The translations under genes and the position numbers were made by a program. Under the pieces are notes generated by a model that saw only the letters and a list, made by a program, of their open reading frames with translations, did not search any database and had not been told where the DNA came from. Source: Roseovarius mucosus (GTDB taxonomy: Bacteria; Pseudomonadota; Alphaproteobacteria; Rhodobacterales; Rhodobacteraceae). Taken from it: a stretch of DNA of 64,000 nucleotides. Of this stretch, positions 36,737-44,996 are shown piece by piece. Every line of letters begins with the position of its first letter. Within the stretch, counting starts at the first letter, position 1. The stretch is from positions 372,001 through 436,000 of the forward strand of contig NZ_CP020474.1 in assembly GCF_002080415.1 (NCBI RefSeq). Reading direction: 5' to 3'.

Positions 36737-37588
36737 ATGAACGAGATGACCGCCGTGACCCAAGCGACCGCGAAAGCGCCCAAAACCCTTGCGATCCCCG
36801 ATGCGCAGATCGTGACAGAGGTGAAACACTGGACCGACCGGCTGTTTTCGTTCCGCGTGACGCGGCCTGCCAGCTTGCGCTTTCGCTCGGGCGAATTCGT
36901 GATGATCGGCCTCATGCAAACGGATGAGAAAACCGGCAAGGAAAAACCGCTCCTGCGCGCCTATTCCATCGCCTCGCCCTCTTGGGATGACGAGCTGGAA
37001 TTCTACTCGATCAAGGTGCAGGACGGCCCGCTCACCTCGCGCCTCCAGCATATCGAAGTGGGCGATGAAATCATCCTGCGCCCCAAACCCGTGGGCACGC
37101 TGGTGCATGACGCGCTCTTGCCCGGCAAGCGGATCTGGTTCTTTGCCACCGGCACCGGCTTTGCGCCTTTTGCCTCGCTTCTGCGCGACCCGCAGACCTA
37201 TAGCGATTATGACGAGGTCATCATCACCCACACCTGCCGCGAAGTGGGCGAATTGCAATATGGCGCGGATCTGATCGAGAGCATTCGCAACGACGAAATG
37301 CTGGCCGAACTGATCGGCGAAGGCTTTGCCGACAAACTGCGCTATTATCCCACCACCACGCGCGAGGAGAGCCCCAAGATGGGCCGCATCACCGACCTCA
37401 TGCGCTCGGGCGAGGTCTTTGCTGATCTGGGTGTGGCCCCGCTCAGCCCAGAGACCGACCGCGCCATGGTCTGCGGCAACCTGGCCTTCAACCTCGAGAT
37501 CAAGGACATGCTCGAGGGCTACGGGCTGCGCGAAGGGGCCAACTCCGACCCCAAGGAATATGTCGTGGAAAAAGCGTTCCTCGACTAA
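36737..37588 (+). CDS. fpr: Ferredoxin--NADP+ reductase
   Basis: A flavoenzyme of 283 residues transferring electrons between NADPH and ferredoxin or flavodoxin. The FAD-binding barrel has LLRAYSIASPSWDDELEFYSI (RxYS). The NADP domain has FFATGTGFAPFASLLRD, HTCREVGELQY and MVCGNLAFNLEIKDMLEGYG, and the C-terminus ends VVEKAFLD, as in bacterial subclass I enzymes. It is 71 nt from the DUF934 gene, so it may be expressed with it or from its own promoter. It could feed electrons to sulfite reductase. A strong terminator follows. Confidence 0.95.
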   Translation: MNEMTAVTQATAKAPKTLAIPDAQIVTEVKHWTDRLFSFRVTRPASLRFRSGEFVMIGLMQTDEKTGKEKPLLRAYSIASPSWDDELEFYSIKVQDGPLTSRLQHIEVGDEIILRPKPVGTLVHDALLPGKRIWFFATGTGFAPFASLLRDPQTYSDYDEVIITHTCREVGELQYGADLIESIRNDEMLAELIGEGFADKLRYYPTTTREESPKMGRITDLMRSGEVFADLGVAPLSPETDRAMVCGNLAFNLEIKDMLEGYGLREGANSDPKEYVVEKAFLD

Positions 37589-37612
37589 GAACCCCAAACG
37601 TCAGGCATAAAA

Positions 37613-37646
37613 AAACCCGCGCAAGGCCAACACCTTGCGCGGGTTT
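37613..37646. terminator. Bidirectional terminator between fpr and the convergent Ala-rich gene
   Basis: A 14-bp perfect stem, AAACCCGCGCAAGG / CCTTGCGCGGGTTT, with a 6-base loop. A-rich and T-rich flanks let it serve both strands. Confidence 0.92.
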
Positions 37647-37665
37647 CTTCATGTAATCTCAGGGC

Positions 37666-38472
37666 TCAGTAGCCGAGCGCCGCACGCGCCGCTTCAAGGG
37701 CCGCTTTCAGCAATTCGGGATTGTCCTGCGCCGCCTTAACGCCTTCCAGCAGCATCGTCTTTTGCAACGCACCGACGTCAGAGCCTTCAATCAGCGTCTG
37801 AACCGTGGCCAGGTCAAAACCCTCAACCGTCAGCGCCTCCGGGGCCACTTCTGCCGCCGTCGCAGGCTGATCAACCGCTGCCGAAACCGCATCCGCTGCG
37901 GCCTCGCTGGCCGTATCCTGCGCGCCCTCAACCGCCTCTGTGGCCGTCTCCTGTGCTGCGTCCGCGGCCTCAGTCGCGGTTTCGGTTGCAGCCGTGGCTG
38001 CGTCGGTCGCGGTGTCCGCGGCCTCGGTAGCCGTGTCCTGCGCGCCCTCAACCGCCTCTGCGGCAGTCTCCTGCGCTGCGTCCGCTGCCTCGGTCGCAGT
38101 CTCGGTCGTGGCGTCTACTGCGGTTCCTGCGGCCTCGGATGCCTCGGTCGCGGTCTCTGTCACAGCCTCTGTCGCGCTCTCAACCGCCTCTGCTGCGGCA
38201 TCGCCTGCGGCCGCTGCCGTATCGCTCACAGCCTCAACGGCTGTCTCAGCAGCCTCTTGCGTGGCCTCGACCGCCTCGGCTGCGGTGTCCGCCACGGCCT
38301 CTGCCGCGTCACCAACTGCCGTTGCCGCATCTTCCAACGCGGCCGGCGCTTCGACTTCGGTCTCTGTCGGGCTCACGCTCTCGACAACCTCCTCCACCGA
38401 CTTGCCGGAAAAGAGCAGATAGCCCCCCCCCAGCACAACCGCCGCCACGAGAATCCAAATCAGGTTTTTCAT
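37666..38472 (-). CDS. Membrane-anchored low-complexity Ala/Thr/Glu repeat protein
   Basis: A protein of about 268 residues. An N-terminal transmembrane helix (LIWILVAAVVLGGGYLLF) is followed by some 170 residues of degenerate repeats such as AADAAQETATEAVEGAQDTA. These are predicted to form one long amphipathic helix of the apolipoprotein/LEA type. The C-terminus (about 205-268) is a compact unrepeated segment ending LLKAALEAARAALGY. Function unknown; it may span the periplasm. The start at 38472 fits a GGGGAG ribosome site better than the ATG 6 nt upstream. Confidence 0.75.
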   Translation of the reverse strand: MKNLIWILVAAVVLGGGYLLFSGKSVEEVVESVSPTETEVEAPAALEDAATAVGDAAEAVADTAAEAVEATQEAAETAVEAVSDTAAAAGDAAAEAVESATEAVTETATEASEAAGTAVDATTETATEAADAAQETAAEAVEGAQDTATEAADTATDAATAATETATEAADAAQETATEAVEGAQDTASEAAADAVSAAVDQPATAAEVAPEALTVEGFDLATVQTLIEGSDVGALQKTMLLEGVKAAQDNPELLKAALEAARAALGY

Positions 38473-38608
38473 AACCATCTCCCCAAAACTGTCTGGCCCG
38501 CACGCTTGTCGCGCGGTCCTTTTCTAACTCCCTCCCAAATGTAGACACAAAAGGAAAGGCGCAAGGGGGAATTGACCGGCTTTCGGCTCAGATCAGCCTA
38601 TTTGCAGC

Positions 38609-38637
38609 TTGAAAGCGCGGCGCACCGCGTTTACCTT
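38609..38637 (+). promoter_or_regulatory. Possible promoter of infC
   Basis: TTGAAA (38609-38614) and TACCTT (38632-38637) with a 17-bp spacer, about 50 nt before the infC start. It fits a housekeeping-sigma layout only approximately. Confidence 0.3.
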
Positions 38638-38685
38638 GCAGCGTCAAATTCACCCGACCCGAACAACAATCGAAGGAACAAAGCC

Positions 38686-39231
38686 ATAGCCCGCAGACCC
38701 CACAACGCGCCCCCTACGCGCGAAACCGGCCCCCGTATCAATGACCGCATTCGCTGTGATGAAATTCGCCTGATCGGCGCAGATGGCGAAAACGTCGGGC
38801 TCATAACCCCACAACGTGCGCTTGAAATGGCCGAAGAGGCAGGACTTGATTTGGTCGAAATCTCGCCAAGCGCCACGCCGCCGGTCTGCAAGATCATGGA
38901 TTTCGGGAAATACAAGTATGAGCAGCAAAAGCGTGAGGCCGAGGCCCGCAAGAAGCAGCACATCATCGAGATCAAGGAAATCAAGTTCCGCCCCGGCACT
39001 GACACGCATGACTATGACGTCAAGATGCGCAGCGTCGTGAAATTCCTGCAAGGCGGCGACAAGGTAAAGATCACCTTGCGCTTCCGTGGCCGCGAAATGG
39101 CACATCAGGACTTGGGCCGCCAACTTCTTGAACGCATCGCCGATGACATCAAAGAAGTAGGCCGGGTCGAGAACATGCCCAAGATGGAAGGTCGCCAGAT
39201 GATCATGGTGATCGGACCGGGCCCCAAGTAA
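38686..39231 (+). CDS. infC: Translation initiation factor IF-3, non-canonical ATA start
   Basis: Binds the 30S subunit and proofreads start codon choice. The N-terminal domain ([21 protein letters not shown]) and C-terminal domain ([22 protein letters not shown]) are complete. The family's mature N-terminus IARRPHN is encoded from an ATA codon at 38686 with GAAGGA eight bases upstream, giving 181 residues. The first ATG in this frame is 114 nt upstream and would add a non-conserved segment. Rare start codons in infC are known to allow autoregulation by IF-3. Confidence 0.93.
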   Translation: MARRPHNAPPTRETGPRINDRIRCDEIRLIGADGENVGLITPQRALEMAEEAGLDLVEISPSATPPVCKIMDFGKYKYEQQKREAEARKKQHIIEIKEIKFRPGTDTHDYDVKMRSVVKFLQGGDKVKITLRFRGREMAHQDLGRQLLERIADDIKEVGRVENMPKMEGRQMIMVIGPGPK

Positions 39232-39256
39232 CCCTGCCCGCCTTGACCAAATGCAC

Positions 39257-39290
39257 AGCCCCGGACCCATCGTCCGGGGCTTCGTGTTTC
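39257..39290 (+). terminator. Terminator after infC
   Basis: A perfect 10-bp stem, AGCCCCGGAC / GTCCGGGGCT, with a 5-base loop, followed by TCGTGTTTC. It lies 25 nt beyond the stop. Confidence 0.85.
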
Positions 39291-39349
39291 GCTTGCGCCC
39301 CCAGACCAGTCGCGTAAGGTATGGCGCCTGCATCAATTCGGAGCTGCAA

Positions 39350-39664
39350 ATGCCCCTTTTCGAATACAAGGTCCTGCCCGCGCCCACCCGTGGCCGCAAG
39401 GCCCCCGGCGTCAAAACCCCCGAGGCGCGCTTTGCCTTGGGCGTCGAGGATCTGCTCAATGATATGGCGCGCGCCGGTTGGGAATATCTGCGAACAGACA
39501 TTCTCCCCAGCGAAGAGCGGCAAGGCCTGACCTCGACCCACACCGTTTATCGCTCGGTTGCGGTCTTTCGCCGTGAGGTGGTGATCCCCGGCACGGCACA
39601 GACCGCCGCGCCGGATACAGCCAGCATCCCCCCACGTGCCCCGGATGTGATTGAGACGGATTGA
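39350..39664 (+). CDS. DUF4177 family small protein
   Basis: A 104-residue protein. It begins MPLFEYKVLPAPTRG and continues LLNDMARAGWEYLRTDILPSEE, the usual DUF4177-like pattern (short beta strand, then a helix ending GWEY), with a Pro/Ala-rich tail. Unknown function. The start at 39350 has GGAG six bases upstream, while upstream starts are inside the infC terminator. Confidence 0.75.
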   Translation: MPLFEYKVLPAPTRGRKAPGVKTPEARFALGVEDLLNDMARAGWEYLRTDILPSEERQGLTSTHTVYRSVAVFRREVVIPGTAQTAAPDTASIPPRAPDVIETD

Positions 39665-39801
39665 CCACCGCCTGACCCTGCGCACGGGCTCTCTGTCAAG
39701 CCCCGAATGCGCGCCCCGACCCGGAATATTTTGCCCGCCGCCCCTTCAATTCCGCGCGTTTTGGCATACACTCTCGTCTCCGACTCGCAAAGGTAAGCCC
39801 C

Positions 39802-40425
39802 ATGTCCAAATCAGATCCCTTCGGTTTCGATATGTCCGTCTCCTCGGCCAAGAAGAAGAATCCGCGCGGTCGGCGGGGCATGTCCGGCGCTTCCGAAACC
39901 TCGACCCGCGTATGCGATCACGAGGGCTGCGAAGAGGCGGGCAAATATCGCGCCCCCAAGGCGCCCGATGTGCTCGACGATTACTTCTGGTTCTGCCAGC
40001 AGCATGTGCGCGACTATAACCTCAAGTGGAACTTCTTTGATGGCACCACCGAGGCAGAGTTGAACGCGCAGATGTCCAAGGACAAGGTGTGGGAGCGTGA
40101 AACACGCCGCATTACCGATCCCGAGGCGCGCGCTTGGGCACGCCTGGGCATCGAGGACCCGCATCAGGTGCTGGGCGTCAACGCCACCCAGAACCCCGGC
40201 AAGAAAAAAGGCGGCACCCGCAAACTGCCCCCCACCGAACGCCGCGCCATCGAGATCCTCGAGGCCGAGGATACCTGGACCAAGGCCGAATTGCGCAAGG
40301 CGTATAAATCGCTGATCAAGGTGCTGCACCCGGATATCAACGGCGGCGACCGTAGCCAGGAAGAACAGTTGCAACAGGTGGTCTGGGCGTGGGAACAGAT
40401 CAAGGAAAGCCGCAACTTCAAATAG
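39802..40425 (+). CDS. J-domain co-chaperone-like protein with C-terminal J domain
   Basis: A 207-residue protein. The first part has a Lys-rich tail and a Cys/His segment (STRVCDHEGCEEAGKYRAP, then WFCQQHVRDYNLKWNFF) that could bind metal. The J domain is at the extreme C-terminus (LRKAYKSLIKVLHPDINGGD), with the HPD motif needed to stimulate Hsp70 ATPase. It lacks the G/F and zinc regions of DnaJ itself, so it is a specialised partner of DnaK. This N-terminal architecture is common in alphaproteobacteria. Confidence 0.88.
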   Translation: MSKSDPFGFDMSVSSAKKKNPRGRRGMSGASETSTRVCDHEGCEEAGKYRAPKAPDVLDDYFWFCQQHVRDYNLKWNFFDGTTEAELNAQMSKDKVWERETRRITDPEARAWARLGIEDPHQVLGVNATQNPGKKKGGTRKLPPTERRAIEILEAEDTWTKAELRKAYKSLIKVLHPDINGGDRSQEEQLQQVVWAWEQIKESRNFK

Positions 40426-40458
40426 GCGGGCAGAGTGGCGTTGCCTGAGCGTACGCCC

Positions 40459-41631
40459 CTACCCCGCCTTGCGCGTCACGTCATGGCCATAAAGCCAGTC
40501 AAACTGCCGCAACATGCGCTCGGGCGCGAATGCCCCGCCGGCCCGTAACGCCGTATGCGCCGCCCAGCGGAGCGGCGGAAAACTCAGGTGGTATTTCCAC
40601 GCATTGCGATTGGCCGCCTCAACCACCCGCCGCACCCGTGCGTCGCGCCGCCCCTGATAGGCCGCCAGCCCCTCGGCAAGCCCCTCCGCCGCACTCAGAG
40701 CATCGACCAGAACCCAGGCATCCTCCAGCGCCATCGACGCCCCCTGCGCCATAAAGGGCAAGGTCGGGTGCGCGGCATCCCCCAACAGCGCCAGCCCGTC
40801 CCGCTGCCAGACCTGCGCCACCGGATGCCGGAACAGCCCCCACAGATGCACCTCCTCGACCGCCGACAGCATCGCCTGCACCTCTGGCCCGAAATCGCCA
40901 AAGGCCGCGCGCAGCGCCATCGGATCATCCTTCTGGCTCCAGCTTTCCTCGGTCCAGGCGGCGCGCTCTTGCACCGCCACCAGATTAAGCAGCGTGCCCT
41001 CCCGCAACGGATAGCTCACCACATGGCGCATCGGCCCCATATGCACCTGCGCCTCAGGGCCGCGCCCCCAAAGATTGGGCACCACCGCCCGCCATGCCAC
41101 TTGCCGGGTAAAGAACGGCGCCAGTGTGCCATTCAGCGCGCGCCGCACCACCGAATGCAGCCCGTCCGCCCCGATCACCAGATCCGCATCAAACCGCGAG
41201 TCATTGGCCATCCGCACGCAGGGACGCTCGCCGCCCTCGACCGCACTGACCTTTTGCATCAGCCGCACCTTGACCCCGACCTCGCGTGCGCCCTCGGCCA
41301 ACACGTCGATCAGGTCTGCACGGTGGATGAAATGATAATTTCGATCCTGTAACCCCGCCAGATCCAGCCGCAGCACCTCGCCCCGCTGATAATCGCGCAG
41401 ACTGACAGCTTGCGCCTGCATCGACCGCGCCACAAGCGGCACATCCAGCCCAAGCGCGCGCAGCACGGCAAAGCCATTGGGGCTGATCTGCAATCCAGCC
41501 CCCACTTCGGAAATCTCGGGTGCTTGCTCCAACAGGGTCACATCCGCCCCGCGCAGGCACAACGCGCGCGCGACGGCCAGCCCGCCAATTCCGGCCCCAA
41601 TGACCGCGATGTTCAGCCCATCCAGTGTCAT
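40459..41631 (-). CDS. FAD-dependent monooxygenase (salicylate hydroxylase-like)
   Basis: A 390-residue class A flavoprotein hydroxylase. The Rossmann motif is NIAVIGAGIGGLAVARALCLRGADVTLLE, the middle motif is DLVIGADGLHSVVRRAL (DG motif), and the C-terminal FAD motif is ALLGDAAHPTLPFMAQGASMALEDA (GD motif). The substrate is unknown; relatives act on salicylate or hydroxybenzoates. The start at 41631 has AGAGAGG before it. It lies downstream of dksA on the same strand but is separated by a terminator, so it is probably transcribed independently. Confidence 0.88.
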   Translation of the reverse strand: MTLDGLNIAVIGAGIGGLAVARALCLRGADVTLLEQAPEISEVGAGLQISPNGFAVLRALGLDVPLVARSMQAQAVSLRDYQRGEVLRLDLAGLQDRNYHFIHRADLIDVLAEGAREVGVKVRLMQKVSAVEGGERPCVRMANDSRFDADLVIGADGLHSVVRRALNGTLAPFFTRQVAWRAVVPNLWGRGPEAQVHMGPMRHVVSYPLREGTLLNLVAVQERAAWTEESWSQKDDPMALRAAFGDFGPEVQAMLSAVEEVHLWGLFRHPVAQVWQRDGLALLGDAAHPTLPFMAQGASMALEDAWVLVDALSAAEGLAEGLAAYQGRRDARVRRVVEAANRNAWKYHLSFPPLRWAAHTALRAGGAFAPERMLRQFDWLYGHDVTRKAG

Positions 41632-41652
41632 GGCACCTCTCTTGATACGAAA

Positions 41653-41678
41653 CGCGCCGGGAGGAAAGTCCCGGCGCG
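41653..41678 (-). terminator. Terminator after dksA
   Basis: A 10-bp perfect GC stem, CGCGCCGGGA / TCCCGGCGCG, with a 6-base loop, 36 nt past the dksA stop. It is followed on the minus strand by a short TTTCG run. Confidence 0.7.
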
Positions 41679-41713
41679 CTCTGTCGTTTAAATTTCGCTG
41701 TTGGGCCGTGAGC

Positions 41714-42136
41714 TCAATCGTCGCGATGCACCTTTTCGCGCCGCTCATGGCGCTCCTGCGCCTCCAGCGTCATGGTGGCGATGGGCCGCGCGTCCAGCCG
41801 CTTGAGGCTGATCGGCTCGCCGGTCATCTCGCAATAGCCAAATTCGCCATCCTCGATCCGCCGCAACGCGGCGTCGATCTTGCCCACCAGCTTGCGCTGA
41901 CGGTCGCGGGTGCGCAATTCGAGCGCACGATCCGTTTCTTCGCTGGCTCGGTCGGCCACATCCGGAATCGCCCGAGTGCCATCCTGCAATCCTTCGATTG
42001 TCTCCCTGCTGCCCTCCAGCAACTCCAGCCGCCAGGCAATCAGCTTGCGCCGAAAATACTCCAGCTGCCGGTCATTCATGAACGGCTCATCTTCCGCTGG
42101 CTGGTAATCTTCGGGCAGAAATACTTCCGCTTTCAT
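41714..42136 (-). CDS. dksA: DksA-type RNA polymerase regulator with degenerate zinc finger
   Basis: Binds the RNA polymerase secondary channel and, with ppGpp, adjusts transcription. It has 140 residues from MKAEVFLPEDYQP. The coiled coil has DVADRASEETDRALELRTRDR (the D-x2-D/A tip region). The C-terminal TraR-type motif is FGYCEMTGEPISLKRLDARP. Only one Cys of the four usual zinc ligands remains, a pattern also known for Rhodobacter DksA. An alternative start at 42169 has a GAGGAG site and would add 11 residues. It is divergent from the moxR gene. Confidence 0.92.
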   Translation of the reverse strand: MKAEVFLPEDYQPAEDEPFMNDRQLEYFRRKLIAWRLELLEGSRETIEGLQDGTRAIPDVADRASEETDRALELRTRDRQRKLVGKIDAALRRIEDGEFGYCEMTGEPISLKRLDARPIATMTLEAQERHERREKVHRDD

Positions 42137-42327
42137 CTCGATCCCCTCATCAAGGCCAGTGTCTGGCATAATGAACTCCTCAGACAGTCGGCGCCCCATG
42201 GGCGGTGATCTACACGCCACATTCAGGATTGTCACTAGCCAATCACGCGCCATTGATGTGAATTGTCTAACCGTCTAGGTTGCCACCGAATACAGCGCCG
42301 CTGACCTCTGACAGGATTGAAAAACCG

Positions 42328-43167
42328 ATGAAATTCCAAGGCACCGAGGCCTATGTCGCCACCGAAGACCTGACCGTCGCCGTCAACGCCGCCGTGACAT
42401 TGGAACGCCCCCTGCTGGTCAAGGGCGAACCCGGCACAGGCAAGACCGAATTGGCCCGGCAGGTGGCAGGTGCGCTTGGCCTGCGGCTGATCGAGTGGAA
42501 TATCAAATCCACCACCAAAGCCCAACAAGGCCTTTATGAATACGACGCCGTCAGCCGCCTGCGCGACAGCCAGTTGGGCGAGGCGCGGGTGCATGATGTG
42601 GCCAATTACATAAAACGCGGCAAACTCTGGGAGGCCTTCGCCTCTGACGAAAAGGTCGTGCTGCTCATCGACGAGATCGACAAGGCCGATATCGAGTTTC
42701 CCAATGACTTGCTGCAAGAACTCGACCGCATGGAATTCCATGTCTACGAGACAGGCGAGACCATCCGCGCCCGCCACCGCCCCGTCATCATCATCACCTC
42801 GAACAATGAAAAAGAACTGCCCGACGCCTTTCTGCGCCGCTGCTTCTTTCACTACATCCGCTTTCCCGATCCCGAAACCCTGCGGCGCATCGTCGAGGTG
42901 CACCATCCCGGCATCAAGGACGCGCTCCTGTCGACCGCCCTCACCCAGTTTTTCGAGATCCGCGATCAGCCGGGCCTCAAGAAAAAACCCTCGACCTCCG
43001 AAGTTTTGGATTGGCTCAAACTGATCCTAGCCGAGGATCTGACCCCCGAGGATCTGCGCCGCGACGGGGCAGATGCCCTGCCCAAACTGCACGGCGCGCT
43101 TCTCAAGAACGAGCAGGATGTGCATCTATTTGAGCGTCTCGCCTTCATGGCGCGCCGCCAGAGATAA
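42328..43167 (+). CDS. MoxR-family AAA+ ATPase
   Basis: A 279-residue AAA+ ATPase. Walker A is GEPGTGKTELARQ, Walker B VVLLIDEIDKAD, sensor 1 IITSNNEKELPDAFLRRC. MoxR proteins act as chaperones on VWA-domain partners. A VWA/CoxE-like gene lies 1.8 kb downstream on the same strand, with a lipoprotein and a small membrane protein between, so a functional module is likely. The first ATG matching family starts is 42328; the ribosome site is weak. Confidence 0.9.
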   Translation: MKFQGTEAYVATEDLTVAVNAAVTLERPLLVKGEPGTGKTELARQVAGALGLRLIEWNIKSTTKAQQGLYEYDAVSRLRDSQLGEARVHDVANYIKRGKLWEAFASDEKVVLLIDEIDKADIEFPNDLLQELDRMEFHVYETGETIRARHRPVIIITSNNEKELPDAFLRRCFFHYIRFPDPETLRRIVEVHHPGIKDALLSTALTQFFEIRDQPGLKKKPSTSEVLDWLKLILAEDLTPEDLRRDGADALPKLHGALLKNEQDVHLFERLAFMARRQR

Positions 43168-43445
43168 AAGTTTCAAGGGATATACCCTTGTTTTAAAATG
43201 CTATTCAACCATGGCATGCGCCCTGTTCCGTGCTAAGATGCAGTTGCCACAATTTTGCCGCAAATGCTCCTTACGCGGGACAGGATGAAAATGAATTCTA
43301 CCCCCGACCCGGCAAAGGCCGTGGCAGGGATACGCTGCGCAAGGCCGATGGGTCTTGCACGCCCCTTGCCCGCCCCCGTCGGCGACTGGGCCCGCGCCAC
43401 GGCGGCTGCGGGCTCCTTGGTTTCGATTTAGGTTACGGGGGTCTT

Positions 43446-44819
43446 ATGCGTCGTGTCATTCTACCGATCTGCCTGCTGCTAGGGGCCTGTGTGCCCGGCA
43501 CCTATAGCTATCACGAACCGGCCACCCGCGCCGCGATGCCGGAAGAGGCCGGGATGCCGCCGATGAAGGCGTTTTCCGCCCCCCGCCCCCTGCCCCCGCA
43601 ACGCTCCAACCGCGATATTCAGCGCGACATCCTCGATCTTGGATTTCAGCTTGAGTCGGGTCGCATGCTGCAACATTTCTCGCGCTTCGAGGGGCCGATC
43701 ACCGTGCGCGTGACCGGCGAACCTCCGATCACCCTCATTTCAGACCTCAACCGCCTGATGCACCGCCTGCAAACCGAGGCGGGGATCAACATCAGCCGCG
43801 TCTCCGAAGGCCCCGCCAATATCACCATCGAGGCCGTCAGCCGCGACGCCATCCAGCGCAGCCTGCCCAAGGCCGCCTGTTTCGTCGTGCCCAATATCTC
43901 GCGCCTGTCGCAATACCGCGCCGCCCGCAATTCCCGCGCCACGGATTGGAGCCAGCTGCGCCAACGCGAGAGAATCGCCATCTTCGTTCCCAATGACACC
44001 AGCCCGCAAGAGGTGCGCGATTGCCTGCACGAGGAACTCGCGCAGGCCCTTGGCCCCCTCAACGATCTTTACCGCCTCTCGGACAGCGTCTTTAACGATG
44101 ACAACGTCCATGCCGTGCTCACCGGATTCGACATGCTGGTGCTCAAGGTGTTTTACGCCCCCGAATTGCGCGCCGGCATGACCCGCCGCGAAGTCGAAGA
44201 ACGTCTGCCCGCGATCCTGTCGCGCCTCAATCCCGCCGGGGATGGGTTGGCCCCGCGTTTTGCCGGATCCACCCCCCGCGCTTGGATCGACGCCATCCAG
44301 ACGGCTCTTGGGCCGGGCGCGCGCCCGCTGGAACGCCGCGCCGCCGCAACAGATGCGGTGCGCATCGCGCAGGCCGTCGGCTGGAACGATCACCGCCGCG
44401 CCTTCAGCCATTTCGCGCTAGGCCGGATCACCCAAGCCTCCGATCCCGATTTCGCACAGGAACAATTTGTCCTTGCCGAACGCTTCTACGAGGCGAACCC
44501 CGGCACAGACCTGCACCGTGCCTTTGCCGCCGCCCAACTGGCCGCCTATGCCATCGCCCAAGGGCGCGGCGAGGATGCGCTGATGCTGATCGGCCCACAT
44601 CTGGCCACGGCTGAGCGCGCCGAAAACGCGGCCCTCTTGGCCACGCTGATGATGCTGCGCGCCGAGGCGCTCGATCTCTCGGGCCGCGTCTCAGAGGCGC
44701 AGGCCGTCAGGCTGGACAGTCTGGGCTGGGCGCGTTACGGGTATGGCGCGGATTGGGCCGTGCGTGCCAAACTGCGCGAAGTTGGCGCGCTCAGCCCGCT
44801 CAAAGGACCGAACGGGTAA
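43446..44819 (+). CDS. DUF2927 family lipoprotein
   Basis: A 457-residue protein with a lipoprotein signal (ILPICLLLGAC, Cys at the lipobox), predicted on the outer face of the inner or the outer membrane. The DUF2927 core includes ITVRVTGEPPITLISDLNRLMHRLQ, AACFVVPNISRLSQYR and LHEELAQALGPLNDLYRLSDS. This last part has a putative metal-dependent-protease-like LHEELAQ motif (H-E-E). The C-terminal third consists of Ala-rich helices of TPR type. Function unknown. The frame extends 72 codons upstream without family sequence. Confidence 0.8.
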   Translation: MRRVILPICLLLGACVPGTYSYHEPATRAAMPEEAGMPPMKAFSAPRPLPPQRSNRDIQRDILDLGFQLESGRMLQHFSRFEGPITVRVTGEPPITLISDLNRLMHRLQTEAGINISRVSEGPANITIEAVSRDAIQRSLPKAACFVVPNISRLSQYRAARNSRATDWSQLRQRERIAIFVPNDTSPQEVRDCLHEELAQALGPLNDLYRLSDSVFNDDNVHAVLTGFDMLVLKVFYAPELRAGMTRREVEERLPAILSRLNPAGDGLAPRFAGSTPRAWIDAIQTALGPGARPLERRAAATDAVRIAQAVGWNDHRRAFSHFALGRITQASDPDFAQEQFVLAERFYEANPGTDLHRAFAAAQLAAYAIAQGRGEDALMLIGPHLATAERAENAALLATLMMLRAEALDLSGRVSEAQAVRLDSLGWARYGYGADWAVRAKLREVGALSPLKGPNG

Positions 44820-44822
44820 GGC

Positions 44823-44990
44823 ATGATCGTAATCATCGGGGCACTACTGGGCGCGCTCACCGGCGCGTTCATGGCACGGCGGCGCAAGGGCAAGCTGGCG
44901 GATATTCTGCAATACGCCTTTGTATATGCCCTTATTTTCGCCCTTCTGGGTCTCTTTGCGACGCTGATCATTCACCGCAGCGCGCTCTGA
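44823..44990 (+). CDS. Small two-helix membrane protein
   Basis: A 55-residue open frame between the DUF2927 lipoprotein (3 nt gap) and the VWA gene (6 nt gap). It encodes MIVIIGALLGALTGAFMARR, a short basic loop (RRRKGKLADIL), then a second hydrophobic helix (AFVYALIFALLGLFATLII). Size, tight spacing and topology argue that it is real. Function unknown; it may anchor a complex of the neighbouring proteins. Confidence 0.75.
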   Translation: MIVIIGALLGALTGAFMARRRKGKLADILQYAFVYALIFALLGLFATLIIHRSAL

Positions 44991-44996
44991 TCCGCG

